Shown here: piece after piece, positions 13,601 to 28,600 of the stretch
Numbering within the stretch: position 1 is the first letter of the stretch
Layout: each line of letters opens with the position of its first letter
DNA from: Chiridota heheva
Lineage: Eukaryota > Echinodermata > Holothuroidea > Apodida > Chiridotidae
Direction: 5' to 3'
Assembly: GCA_020152595.1 (NCBI GenBank)
Contig: JAIGNY010001587.1
Coordinates: forward strand, 3,671,001 to 3,735,000
DNA length: 64,000 nt
Made by a program: the position numbers and the translations under genes
Notes under the pieces: generated by a model
What the model was told of the DNA's origin: nothing
Databases searched by the model: none
Seen by the model: only the letters and a program-made list of their open reading frames with translations

Positions 13601-16600
13601 CAAGAAAGTAAAATTTAATCAAATCGCTAGCGGGAAAATGAATAATTCAACAGTTAAATACTGGTTTTGGCTATTTGTCAAATGGTTAAGTACTAACTGT
13701 GCCATCATATCCTCAGATTTCTCAGTCTTTATGTATTCTATCACATTTTGATCTGAAAATTTGTGGTTTAAAACCATTGAATAAGTCAGGAAAGTAGTAA
13801 AACAGGATCTAATAAGGGTAATTATAATCAACCACCTGAAGAAATTTCAAGGAATTATAATTCAAGTAGTAAAAAAGTTACATAGATTTTCTTTAGAATA
13901 CATTAATAATGGTTGAGAATGTGAGGATGAGGACACCAACCTTCTCAGTAACCTTACTACACCAGTCATTTCTGCACAGGTAGACATGAACTTTGAATAT
14001 CTCCTTAATAGAATAAGATATTGAAGTAGTTTCTTTACCAGCTTCTTTCTTTTAACATCATCTTTCATATGGTAAATTCCATAGACATAGGAACATAAAG
14101 CGTGAAAATCAAAAATAATTTCATGGAGCAGATTAGTTGCTACCTAGTATCCGCTAATATGTAAAATTTTATGATCAAAGTAAATTTTCAAAAAATTTCA
14201 GGTATTTATGCAAAATAAACGCTGCCATCTATGAAGAACCATGCAATACAAATGGTAATTGTTATGGCTCATTTTTTGCCAGTTTCACCAAAAAATAAAT
14301 GCTGCCCTCTATTAGGTACCATGCAATACAAATGGTAATTTTTTAAGCTAATTTGTTGCCAAAAATTCACCAATATTTTTTTCATAGTGTACTAACTTTT
14401 TAAATTGAATGTGTTTTAGTGGTTAAGGTATGTACTTGTTTTTCCTGGTGCATGCATATATATACATATTTATGCAGTAGTAGACTCAATGACTGGATTT
14501 ATTAAAGCAATATTTGAAAAATTATCCATGTAAAACCGGTCACACTTTTTTAGAAAAGATTCTATAACTCTGTATGGAGATGAAGTATAAAAGATATATT
14601 TCAAATCCTCTTCTTTCAGACTGATATTTATATATCACTTTACCCAATATTTTTTATTTTCAAACATATGGGAAAAATAAACATGTAACACCCATCACAA
14701 AATATGGAAAGTGACAGGTGTATATTAATTAATAATTTAAGCCTTTAAAAGGCTTTAAGTACTAAAATTGTTCCTAGAAAATAAAAGATGCATTGTGCAA
14801 TATAGAGAAGGTCAACGACATCCTTAAATTGAGGAATGATGTAAATAATATAAATAAAAAAACTGTATTTACCAGGATAGGCATCTATAACAATTAGACC
14901 TTGTTTTAGGTACTAAAATCATTGAAAGTGAACATCAGTATGTGAACATTATAGTGTGGTGTGACAACACCTTTCAGAACACAGTTTTCGTTACCATCAG
15001 TGACATCATTCTCCAAAAGGTATGTACATAGTAATCCTTTGCATTTCTATACTGGTTTACTTGTATTAAATGTTATTTTGTACAATAGAGATAAAAATAG
15101 ATTACTCTAACTGTATGAAGGGCAAAAATCAAAACTGATCAATAGAATTTTCAGACACTGCACACCTGTCACATATAATGTAACACCCGTCACAACAATT
15201 ATTAAGTGCCAAAACTGTTACAGATTGTTGAATTCCTTAGCTTTGATGTTTTATTAGAATGAAGTTCCAATTTATATTTGATGATTAAAAGTTGCTGATT
15301 GCTTTTTTCACTTCACAGGAGTTTTACATGTATTTATCAAATAAAACAACAACTTATGTCTGTTTTCATGTAACACCTGTCATGCATGTTTGCTCACCTT
15401 AGTCTCATCTGTTGTAGCATTTGTCTGACTTTTTTCTTCTAAGTGAAGTAGAAGCTTATATAGTATAACTAGGGGTGGTACTGCATTGGGATAATAACAA
15501 TTACTATGTGAGAGAAATTACTATGAAGTTCAGAAATTGTCTCTGAATTGTAACACCCATCACACGGAATTGACCATATAAGATCAAGTTGAACTTTGCA
15601 TTTTGATACCTCATTTTATTACAAACAATACATCGCAAACTATACAAATCACTCTGTCCCACAATGGCGTCCCACCCTCTGTTCCACATGTCGTCCCATC
15701 CTACATCCCTCCATACAGGAAATCATACAAGAAACTCAGATGTCATTCAACCACGTGACCAATATGCTATCACATCTGATATCAAGATGCCATCCCATGT
15801 GTCATGTCACCCTGTCCCACATAGTGCATGCCATATCACCTTGTCCCATATAGTGCATACCATGTTACCCTGTACCACACGCCATCCCTCCCTGCCACAC
15901 ATGTCACCATCCCTCCCTACTCCAATGCCATACTACCATGGGAGGTCCCCTTGCCTACATACCATGCCACCCTGTCCCATATGCCATGCCACCCTGTCCC
16001 ACATGCCATGCCACCTAGTCCCACCTTCCATGCCACCCTGTCCCATCCCATCCTGTCCCACATTCCATCACACCCTGTCCTCTCATTCCATGCTGTCACC
16101 TGTCACCATACCCTGTCCCATATGTCATGCCACCCTGTCCCACATGCCATGCCACCTTGTCCCACATGCCATGCCACCTTGTCCCACATGCCATGCCACC
16201 TTGTCCCACATGCCATGCCACCCTGTCCCACATTCCATGTCATACTGTTTCACATACCATGCCACCCTGTCCCACATGCCATGCTACCCTGTCCTATATT
16301 CCATGCCACACTGTCCCACTACACCATCCCTCTGTACCAATGCTATCCCACCCAGTCCCATGCTTTCCCAGTCTGTCATAAATACCATGACACTACCTTG
16401 TTTTACATTCCAAGTTACCATGTCCCACATGTCATGCCACCCTGTCCCACATGCCATCCCACCTTGTCTCACATACTATCCCACCCTGTACCACATTCCA
16501 TTCCAATTCTACATCCACCAATCATTACGCCATCTTCTAACCAACATTCTTTCTGCTAACTCCCACCCCCTACCTTAAATCCACCTATAATCCTACCTTA

Positions 16601-19600
16601 CCATCCTCCACTCACCTACAGTTTGGTTAGGCTAAAGTGTGGTATTTGCATTCACCTACCATCTATTTGCCTACCATTCTCCATTCAACTATCACACTCC
16701 ACTCACCTACCATCCTTCATTCCCCACACCATCCTCCATTTACCTACCATCCTCCATTCCCCACACCATCCTCCATTTACCTACCATTCTCCATTCACAT
16801 AATATTCTCCATTCACCTACCATCCTCCACTCGCCTACCATTCTCCACTCGCCTACCATCCTTTCACCTACAACCCCACCCCATCTCTACCCACATTCTG
16901 CCACCCACTCAATCTACCAAATATGCTCTTAACTAACTCGTCATTCCAATCTTCACTTTAACCTTCACCCACTCCATTGCCCCACACTTCCTTCCCCATA
17001 ACTTCCTGATAATTTACATAAAAAAAAACATTTACTCCTAACTTTAATCTGAAACTTCCAATAAAAACATTCTCAACCTGATATTTGTCTTAGAAACAAA
17101 TAGGGCTGATCTATCTACCAAATCAGAATGAAAATTAATTGCAGATTAATTTGGACATAACCATAAGTCTTTAATGTTTCCACTCTATTCACCCGCAGCC
17201 GAGCACTTATTGTTAATCCCAATACACTTAATTACAAATTGTTTTAAGGCATCAGGCTGTATTGTTCACTTTTTATTCATGCCAGAACAAATATTTCAAC
17301 CAGACATCGCAAACGATGCAAATCCCCTCGCCACTAATAACATGCTTTTCACCCTATGTCACAATTGCCATACCACCCTGTTCTGCATGTCCCATCTTGT
17401 ATATCCCTCCCTGCAGGAAATCCAGATACCATTCCACAACATGACCAATATGCCATAACACCTGTAATCAGATGACATCTCACCTTATGCCTTGCCATCC
17501 TTCTCTGTCCCACATGCCATCCTTCCATGTACCACTTGCCCTCCCACCCTGTCCGACAAGCTATTCCATCCTACCCCACATGCTATCCCACCGTCCCATC
17601 CAACCTGAAATCCAGACAACATGCCATCCTGTCCCTCATGCCATCCTACCTTGTCCCACATGCTATCCCAGCCTGTCATCAATGCCATGACACTACCTTA
17701 TTTCACATGCCGCGCCATCCTGTCCCAGCCTGTCATCAATGCCATGACACTACCTTATTTCACATGCCGCGCCATCCTGTCCCACATGCTATCCCACCGT
17801 CCTATATGCCATGACATCCTGTCCCACATTCCATGGTACCGTCCCACATGCCACCCTGTCTCACATTTTATCCCATCCTGTCCCCATGCCATCCCACCTT
17901 CATCCTAATTCCTATGTCTACCAATCATTCTACCATCTTCAACCCAAAATTCTTTCCTCTAACTCCCATCCCCTCACTTCTATCACATCAACATGCCCCA
18001 TTCACCTACCATACCCCTACACCTACTATCCTCCATTCATCTACCATCCCCCATTCACCTAACATCCTCCATTAACCTACCATCATCCATTCACCAACTA
18101 TCCCAACCCACCTTTTGCCATCCACTCATTTACCAAATATACTCTTAACCAACTCATCATTCCAACTTTCACTATAACCTCCACTCACTCCATTGCACTA
18201 CAGCCACCCCCCAGCCTTAACTTAAATCTGACACTTCATGAAGATTTTTTTCCCTTGGGCTCTTCCAACACCCTCGGTTTTCTCAAAATCAGGGATAATC
18301 CACACCTAACCTGAGAGCCCTTCACAGTTCAATTGCTAGCAATCAGCAATTGCTACACCATACACAACACAGGAGTAATCCACACCTTCCAATCTGAAAG
18401 CATCTTCCCACTTCACTTCCTAGCAACCAGCTATTGCTACACTGTACACAATAGGTCATTTATCTGGGGCTGAGCCACAAACCTCCTTTGAAGTGAAACA
18501 GATTAGTCCTTGGCTGACCCTAAAAATAATTATGCATTATATGCATGGAGGAATTTGTGCAATGCTCATGAATGATTGATGGACCATTCCTCCCAAAGAG
18601 AGTTATTTTATCATGTCCAATAGAAACATGCTCAACTTATCCCCCTTATAAACCAAATAAGGCTGTTCTATCTACCAAATCAGAATGAAAATTCATTGCA
18701 GATTAACTTGGAAGTTTATCATAAGTCTATTCTAGTGAAACCTTATTGTTTTTTCCTATTCATTTCCAAGATACTTTATGAAAAATTCCATTCAGTCATC
18801 ATTTCTATTATTCAACTTTTATTTCATTCCAAAACAAATCCTTTAATTGCTGCTATTCAAGTCTGGAATGCATTTGTTCTCCTTTATATAAATTTTTATT
18901 CATACAAATAGTTGTAATTCTTTTCCTAGGGCAGCAATCTTTTGTTCTCTAGTAGCTGAACAAATGCAGGAGGCCGGACGGACAATAGATGTGGACGAAC
19001 GGATGAACGGTAAAGATGCTATCATTATTATATATTCTAGTACAAATTTAAAACATTTGTAAAAAGGAAAAAGTACATGCATATACATATTAAAACACAT
19101 AACAAAAATAAAAGAATATGAATCAATAAATAAGGAGAAAAATTAAGGAAAAAAGGTTTAAAACAGTGATTTTAACTCTCCTGTCTGTAAGTAAATTGCT
19201 GCAAGGTAAATGAATAAATTTTTGTAAATGCTTATTCTGTATTTTGGCAATATGTTAGGGTTTCGAAGGTTTCTGTTTGAACGAACTAGATGACTTTGTA
19301 ACGTATTGTGTAAAGGATGGTTTTGTTCTGTTGATTTTTGTCGCCATTGCAATGAATTACGGTTTCGCCCTGTCATTTAAAATTCCAATAGGCATGGGAT
19401 AATGTAGGCTAAGAATCTTTAAAGTATACTTTACAAATTTCTTGATTCTGTTTTTGTCTTTCTGTAAGATTAAATAATACCAAACGAATACAGCATAAAG
19501 AACCTGTGTTAAAATAACTGATTTTAAAAGATTAACTCCAGCATTATGATCACAAAAAGATAAAATGTATGATAAACTCGAAACAATATAGTAAACTTTA

Positions 19601-22600
19601 CTTTAAATGTTGGACACATGATGGGAAAAAGTCAGTTTATCATCAATACATACACCAAGATAAACAGTTTTTACGCATTTTGCAACCTCTGAACCTTGAA
19701 TAAATATGTTGTCTGATTTTGATTTCAAAAGCCCTGTATGTTTGACGTTTTTGTTTACAAAGCACATTTCCTTTGATTTCTTTTGGTTCAGCAACAAGTT
19801 CTTTTCATCACATTTTGACACAGACTCATCAACAAATGACTGGAACTCTACTTGATCCTCATTTAAAGAATTTTCGGCAATTCTACATAAAACAGCAGTA
19901 TCATCAGCATACTTTATCACACAATTTTTTTCGTTTGATTCTATTTCGTCGGTATAGATGGTTAAAAGTGCAGCAGATAGAGGGCCTTTCTGTGGTACAC
20001 CTACATTTATTTCAGATTGTTCTGACAAACCTTTGTCCAGTTTAATTTGACTTGTCCACCCTTGAAGAAACTGTGCCAACCAATGAATGAGCCATGGGTC
20101 TTTTATAAATACTGTCAAATCTTTAAGTAGGTAGTTTGGCAAGACCGTATTGAAAGCACTTGAAAAATCAAGGAAAAGAACCTTTGACATGGTCGTTTCT
20201 TTACAATTTAAATGAGTCACTGTATCGTTAATTAAAACTAGTACAGCATCTACACATGAAACACCCTTCTTGTAAGCAAATTGATACACATCTCCAAGTT
20301 GCTGTACACTTTCCATCAAACGAGGCAGTAATAATTTCTGTAGGCTATTAAAAGCGATACTAGCGAGATCAATTGGTCTTAAATCATTTACAGTTTAAGG
20401 TGTCTTAATTTTGGGGACAGGAATTGTTATGGTATTTTTCCACAACGACGGAAATTTTGCTGTTGGAGATAGTTGCCTGAAAAATGAAGGTAAATAATGG
20501 TGCTAAATCTTCACTTAAAATTTAAAAACCCACCAAGGAAGTTTATCTGACCCACATGCAACTCCTTTTTTAAACTTCTTAAATTGATAACATACAGAAT
20601 CTATACTTATCTCAGATACACACACATTACCTGTGTATTCCTGTAGAGAAATGTGAATATCTTTATTGCGTGAGTGATTAAAACGGCCAAAATCTTTATT
20701 CAAATTATCTCCCAAATTTTCATCAACACGTACTGTACTGTTTTCATTTAATTTTCTAACAGTTTTGATCAAGCTCCAAAACGAAACTGAATTTGCCTCT
20801 ATGTGTCCGAAAGTTTCACTTCGCACATCACGAACATACTTGTTTATTGTTCTCTGAATCTTGTTTCTCAGAACTTTATTTCCATCCTCTATAGCTTTTT
20901 GTTTGTCTTTCACCAATTGAGTAATCCTGCTATCTGCTGGAATACGTTTAATCATATCTACCAGTTCCGATTTTTTAAGCGGTACACACTGTTCACCAAC
21001 AAAACCGATAAAAGATGAGATTACTTCTGTAAATTCATCAAGGCTATCTGATGATTGCATGAACATATTCCAGTCAGGGCTATTAATACATTCTCGCATA
21101 TTCATTATGTTTCCTCTTGATAAATCCTTTTCCATTTGTCTTTTTAATTCTGCAATGTTTTTCATTATACTTTGGAATGATTAATAGGCCGTTATGATCG
21201 GATGGGAGATTGGCACTAATTTCTTTGTTAGATAGTAATTGCCTTTTATATATACAGCATCCAAACTTAAAATTGCGTGGGGGTAGGTGACAAAATCCAC
21301 CATATTTTTGAAGGACATTGTTTCAAGAAAACCAATATTATGTCTATTAACATCACCAACAACAATGAAATAGGTTCAGGGGTTTCCTTTTTGTAGATTT
21401 GTAATTATTGCTTTTAATTCATTATCAGCTGTCGAAAACTTAGATGAGGGTCTCGTGTACACGTTTACAATTGTAATGTTTGATATTGCACTTGGGAGAT
21501 AATGAGGGCGGGCTCGGATTGCAAGGAGTTCAATATCTTGTGTTGATAATGATGTACATACTTTAGGGGTACATACTATATCCCTCTTCCCCAAGCGAAG
21601 GAATAATTACTATTCATGTCAGGAATGACTTTGTTGTAAGTTCTTTCATATCAATTTCCTTTCACATAAGTAGTTGGACTTCATTTTCAAGGACAAAAAT
21701 CTTTTGTTCCCAGAAGCTGAACAATGCATGAGTTTGGACGGACAATGGGTGTGGACGAACAGATGGACGAACGGTAAAGATGCTATATCCCTCTTTACTA
21801 ACTTTGTTGGCAAGGGGATAATAAACAGGCTTTTTCTCAATATGAGGAAATTATAGTTATGAAACCATAACTTGCTACATTTTCATGAAGGCTCTTACCT
21901 TGTGGAACAAAAAAACTATCTCCAGATTCTAGGACCTGCGTTGTGTTATGGATTCTCACGCAACCTTTCCATGTGAAATGTAAAACACCATGGTGTCCCT
22001 CTGAACAAACTGGAGTCCTTTCTCCCTCATTGGACGGATTTTGATAATTCCTGCAAGGTGAGAGACATGAGAAGCGATATATTGCTTAAAGGAGTTGGAG
22101 AAGGGGAAGGAAGTGGGGGTGTTGGGGAGGGAGAGGGGTGTTAATTTCATTCATTTGTTTTTTTACAACATATTTACATATAATTACAGAAGAGTTCTAT
22201 TTACCAATATATTATGAAATTTACAAAATATGTATATACAGAAGAATATATATGGTTGTGAAAAGAAGTGTTGTATAAAACAATTGGTGAGCTTAACCAA
22301 GTACAACACTCCCAAATTACAAAACAAAAATGATAACAAATTAGATAGTACAAAATACCCACACACCAACAGATACAATTGAAGCCACGGGTCCCCACCC
22401 CACCCGACCCCAGGAAGTATTTAACAGTAGAAGAGAATGATTCAAACAAATCAATAGTTCATGATGCATTTACGTTTAAGGGTTTTTCTAAAACAGACCA
22501 GAGACTTGCAGCTTTGTATGTCAATTGAGAGGGAATTCCAGGTATTAATTGCACAGTTGCACGAATTAAATCTTTTAATGTTGGTGCGACAGGAACACAA

Positions 22601-25600
22601 TGGATGTTGTTTGATTGACGGGTTTTGTAGTTGTGCGTGTTTTTGTTTGTCCTAAACATCTTTATAAAAGGTGGCGGAAGATTATTGTTAGCAGCCCGGT
22701 AAGCAATGGTGGCAAGATTAATGTTAATGAGATCTGGTACTTTAGGAGATTAAGAGACAAAAATAAATTACTAGTACTGTCACAATAATAAGCATTGGTG
22801 ATACGTCGGATGGCCCGTTTTTGTAAGATAACTAATCTATTAAAAAATGATTTAACAGCACTCGACCAAACACTACAACAGTAAGATAAATGAAACAAAA
22901 TAAGTGTTTGATACAAGGACCTTAAAATCGTTCATGGAATGAAATGTTTCAATTTTGACAAGATACCAACACATCTCAAAATCTTATTGGAAATTAAATG
23001 AATATGTTCGGACCAAGAAAGATTTGAATCAATATAGACCCCTAAGAATTTTGTGGTATCTACTTTACTAATTTCAATACTATTGAAGTGGATAGTGACA
23101 TTCCAATTTTTACTAAGTGGTCCAAATACTACATAATTAGTTTTACTAATGTTAAGAGACAACTTGTTTGCAGAGAACCATTCATAAAATTGAGATAAAT
23201 CAGAACAAACAGTATTTTTTAACTCATGTGTGTCACTACCCTGATAAGAAATATTAGTGTCATCCGCAAATAAAATCAGTGATGACTCTGTAGACACATT
23301 GCTTATATCATTGGTATATACAATAAAAAGAAGTGAACCTAATATTAGACCTTGTAGAACTCCACACATTTAACATCATAAAGATCAGAGCTACAATAAT
23401 TATAATATACGAACTGATGCCTATTACAAAAAATATCTACAAAACCACTCAAGTGTATTAGCTCTTATGCCATTGAATGACAACTTATTTAAAAGGATCT
23501 GATGATCAATAGTATTGAAGGCCTTTGAAAGATCTAAAAAGACACCAACTGCTGAATCCTTCTTATTAAGAGCTTTGTATAATTTATTAGTGGCAGAGAC
23601 AAGTGCTAAATCCATAGAATGACCAGGCCTAAAACCGTATGATCCTCAAATAATACAATGTGCTTATCAAGAAAACCTATTATACGATTAATTATCAATC
23701 TTTCTATTATTTTAGACAAACATGGTAAAACAGATACAGGGCGATAATTTTCATAAACATCGGGCTCATCCTTCTTTAAAATGGGAATTACTTTAGCAAC
23801 TTAAGTTTGTTAGGAAATACACCTGTGGTGAATGATAGATTAATAGTGTGAGTTTAAGTTATTACCAGGCTTTAAGTTGTCAAAGCCAGCACATTTATTT
23901 ATTTATTGGACATTGAGTACTTCTTCCTGGACAACAGGATAAAGGAACATAGAAATTGTAATATACTTGGTTGGGTCTTAGTGCTTGTTAAATGAGTTAT
24001 TACTGTCGATCTTGCTTGCAAGAGTAGGACCTATATTAACAAAGAAGTTATTAAAGCTATTTGCAATAGTTTTGGGATCAGTGACCAAGCTAGCACCATC
24101 TTTGAACACAGTATTAACACTTCTATTTGCTGTGTTCTTATTTAAAAGACTATTAATAATACTCCAGGTGCTCTTTGCATCATTTTTACAGCTAACAAAT
24201 TTTTCATAAACGTATTTCTTTTTTGATAAGCGTATAACATGATTTAATTTATTTCGGTAAATAGTGAAGTTGGTTTTGCTTACATTTGATGGATTTCTTA
24301 ATAACCGTCTGTGTAATTTATTTTTCACTTTAATTGACTTGAGAATACCCGAAGTGATCCAAGGATGCTGCTTTTTGACGTTGGGCTTAATATTAAAACA
24401 AATAAATGGAAAACAATTATCATAGAAGGCTTCAAGAATATTTGCGAATGAATCATATGTAAGGTCAAAAAATGTTGGGTGGGCGCTTATTAGAGCAGGG
24501 GTGCTTATTACGTAGAATATAGTATGTAAAATATAGATTTTGAATGAACCTTTACAACCCCATCACCGGTGTTGTAGCTGAATGCACATCATCCATGACA
24601 TATTTCCTGCTGCTAGACTTCTAGTCTTACAAAACACGACTCAAGTCTAAGACTGGATTCTAGTGCTTTTAGTCAAGAACAGCCGATTGAAGTACAAATC
24701 TATGGTGCTCAAATCCAAGTCTGACAAATAGCAATTCAAGTCCAACACTGGACTCAAGTCTGACACTAAACTCTAGTCAGATCCAGCCCATTTAAAATTT
24801 TGTTCTATACATATAGTATATATTCAAAATGAACATAAACAAGTGTTATAGTCAAGTCCACCTAATCTGAGTCAATCTCAATCCCTGGTGCTAGAGTCCG
24901 AATCCGACAAAATGTGACTTGAGATCCAAGTCCTTGCAGTAGAGTCCTAGTGCCGAAGCCTGGCAAACATGGAACTCAAAATCCGATTTGAGACTCAACT
25001 CCTATTATTACCTGTGCTAAAGGCTGGTTGTATGATGGCTTTTGTGACAGCGATATTATCCTGTGCAGTAGCAGGCTTCCCGGAAGGCCCAACATATTTG
25101 ACACTGGAGGAGGTTCTCACTGCAGCTGTGAAACGGAAAAGATGGGACATGAAACCTACGCTTATCCATCAAATACTGAGCAGAAGTGGTTTCCATTAAA
25201 CAAAGCTGATATTATGTCTGGCTTGTGATAGTTCTTAATATATTCAAACTTATGACATAGTAAGTTAAAGGCATGTCCAAGGTCTTGGTATTATTACCCC
25301 GCCAATAAAGTTGGATGGAGGGTATTGTTTCATCTGTGTTTGTTTGTTTGTCATCAACATACAGTATCTCAAGAACTGCTGACTGTATTTTGATTAAATT
25401 TGGTTTTGTTTTGTTACTGCTTACGGAAGGAGTGATTAAAATTTGGGACACATTCGAACTGGAAAGGGAAGAAATGGAAAGGTCGTGATGTATTAGGATA
25501 AGATCTGTCAAGACTTAGTTGAAACTTTCCAATGGAAAGTGATGAACAATAAATTTATGCCCTAAAAGAAAATCGAAACAAGCTATTTTCTGGACTCTTA

Positions 25601-28600
25601 AAAGAAAATCAAATCAAGTGGCTGGGTTACAATGAAAATCAAAACGATTGGTTTTTGGCATGAAAGGAAAATGATGGAATGTGCATCTCTCCTGAAAGGA
25701 AATGAAACAATAAATGCTTAGCCTGAATAAAACTGAAAACAATGATATGACCTGGGAAGAAATCAGTCACAAAGTAGATAATCCTAAATTGTTTAGAATG
25801 CAAATGGGAAATACTGATTAAAAGTAAGGAAGAAATTATTTGGGATACAACTTAGTGGGTCTACAATTTCTGGGGTAGATTATATTAAGGATTGTCAAGT
25901 GGGCAGAGGTATGCACAATATAGAGTGCAAAAATTATAGTTTTTCTCATCCAAATGTTGTTTTGGGGCATGACACTAAGTAATAAGATACTCACCAACCA
26001 AAACTTCTCGCTGTGTGTCAGAGTTCACCACAATAACCTCTGATTTGACCTCTGTGATGGCATCAGCAGGCAGTTCACCATGAACTGACAGGTTCTTCGG
26101 TGTTATAGGAATGAAATTTTGAGCTGGGAAGAGAGCAAAATACACATTTTCAAACAAACCAAGTTGGCTTTTTAATGATCTGTTGAGTGGTCAAGCTTGT
26201 TTGTTTCATGCGAGAGAGGATAATAGAAAGAGCACAACAGAGCAGATTAATTCCTATGAACCAGGTTTGCATAGAATGCAAGGTTTTCCATAGGTTTTAG
26301 TGACACACAACCATTGCATATGCCAGCAGAGTAGTAAGTATTACAGACAAACTTGTAGACTCATTAACAGACACAAATGTCAAGTTTGACCCACATATAC
26401 CCAAAAATCATGATTATGCCCACAATAAAATTTATCAGAATATGGATAGGTATCTTCAAATGATAAAATTCAAATTTGGCCAAGAATACCTTGGGAAATA
26501 TCTCTGAATAACAAAAAACATCAATTTTGCCCAATTCTGTTTAAATACTATCAATTCCCATTTTACGCTTCGTGTCTCACCTATTTTACGTTTGGCAGGT
26601 CGTTGGCCTTTTGCCCTTGCCATGTATGGATTGGCATCTCGTCAGGTGATGCTATTCCAGTAAGCGCCCATCCTCCTGATCTTCTCCTCTCATAAACTGG
26701 TCTTTCATTCCGCCAGTACTCAAGAGGTCTTACGCGGTTACGTCGAGGACGACTGGCCTGACTCTTTGTTCTTGTAGGTGTTACTAAATTGATTAAAAGT
26801 CATCGTAGGTTATCTTTATTGTTTACATACACCAATTTGCAGCCACCAATAAATTAGAAAGTTTAAGATTATGTTACAACATGCCCCTCTTCTGAATATA
26901 AAGATTATGTAACAACATGCCCCTGTTCTGAATATACAGATTATGTAATAACATGCCCCTGTTCTGAATATAAAGATTATGTAACAACATGCCCCTGTTC
27001 TGAATATAAAGATTATGTAACAACATGCCCCTATTCTGAATATAAAGATTATGTAACAACATGCCCCTGTTCTGAATATAAAGATTATGTAACAACATGC
27101 CCCTGTTCTGAATATAAAGATTATGTAACATGCCCCTATTCTGAATATAAAGATTATGTAACAACATGCCCCTGTTCTGAATATAAAGATTATGTAACAA
27201 CATGCCCCTGTTCTGAATATAAAGATTATGTAACAACATGCCCCTGTTCTGAAAATAAAGATTATGTAACAACATGCCCGTTCTGAATATAAAGATTATG
27301 TAACATGCCCCTATTCTGAATATAAAGATTATGTAACAACATGCCCCTGTTCTGAATATAAAGATTATGTAACAACATGCCCCTGTTCTGAATATAAAGA
27401 TTATGTAACAACATGCCCCTATTCTGCATATAAAGATTATGTAACAACATGCCCCTGTTCTGAATATAAAGATTATGTAACAACATGCCCCTGTTCTGAA
27501 TATAAAGATTATGTAACAACAGGCCCTGTTCTGAATATAAAGCTTAGAACTCATTAAGTTTTGAATGTAAATCAATTTCTAGTAACAAGTTAATTACAAC
27601 AAATGTAATCCTTTGCTTGTGCACACGTACTTCATAATTTCATACTCTTATCTGATTTACTTCTAACCAATATTCAAACCAAGTGTCAGAAAAATCCAGA
27701 AAATTTAGGATAAACATTTACAAAATCTAATATCTTATTTTTTCCTTCAGTAAAAATTACAGTTACATTCCTGACTTTTGGGGCTTTTATATTTACATTC
27801 TGCTGGTCAAAGGTTAAATAGTATGTACAAATTCTAGCTACATTCCTGACTCTTGAGGCTTTTATATTTACATTCTGCTGGTCAAAGGTTAAATAGTATG
27901 TACAAATTCTAGCTACATTTCTGACTCTTGGGGCTTTTATATTTACATTCTGCTGGTCAAAGGTTAAATAGTATGTACAAATTCTAGCTACATTCCTGAC
28001 TCTTGGGGCTTTTATATTTACATTCTGCTGGTCAAAGGTTAAATAGTATGTACAAATTCTAGCTACATTCCTGACTCTGACTCATTTGCTGGGCTTTTAA
28101 ATTTACATTCTGCTGGTCAAAGGTTAAATAGTATGTACAAATTCTAGCTACATTCCTGACTCTTGGGGCTTTTATATTTACATTCTGCTGGTCAAAGGTT
28201 AAATAGTATGTACAAATTCTAGCTACATTCCTGACTCTTGGCTTTTTATTTACATTTTGCTGGCAAAGGTTAAATAGTATGTACAAATTTTATGATTTAC
28301 ATTTTGCTGGTCAAAGGTTAAATAGTATGTACAAATTCTAGCTACATTCCTGACTCTTGGGGCTTTTATATTTACATTCTGCTGGTCAAAGGTTAAATAG
28401 TATGTACAAATTCTAGCTACATTGACTCTGACTCTTGTCAAAGGTTAAATTTTATATTTACATTTTGCTGGTCATTCTGCTGGTCAAAGTTTAAATAGTA
28501 TGTACAAATTCTAGCTACATTCCTGACTCTTGGGCTTTTATATTTACATTTTGCTGGTCAAAGGTTAAATAGTATGTACATTCTGCTGGTCAAAGGTTAA

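Larger units (their letters stand above)
12593..15580. other. Intronic sequence with no gene recognised
   Basis: Within the last CENPC intron. Contents: dispersed repeat A at 12805-13060, possible family-B-like traces at 13970-14060, a tandem pair of aaaaataaa(c/t)gctgcc(a/c)tct segments at 14215 and 14290, and a cluster of taacaccc(a/g)tcac motifs between 14530 and 15565. No exon is seen. Confidence 0.5.
15630..18760 (+). repeat. Diverged ~1.6-kb segmental tandem duplication
   Basis: Landmarks occur twice in the same order: catcgcaaac(t/g)at(a/g)caaatc at 15632 and 17304; ctaactcccaccccct at 16555 and its variant at 17958; ccaaatat(g/a)ctcttaac at 16917 and 18133; ctatctaccaaatcagaatg at 17111 and 18670. 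Copy 2 carries about 350 extra bases (18240-18600) made of its own short duplicated segment (aattgctacac). Confidence 0.75.
7646..21898 (-). other. CENPC: CENPC terminal intron (14.25 kb), satellite-rich
   Basis: Bounded by a gtaagag donor at 21898 and an ag acceptor at 7646. It contains the 60-bp, 18-bp, 48-bp and 22-bp arrays, a ~1.6-kb segmental duplication and a LINE, listed separately. Phase agreement across it (phase 1) and the direct continuation of the cupin fold support it as one intron. Confidence 0.85.

Noticed and set aside
15664-16578. 304-codon Pro/His/Cys-rich frame
   Set aside because: Two plus-strand frames over the same 22-bp repeat give similarly long open reading, so this is low-complexity repeat, not a gene.
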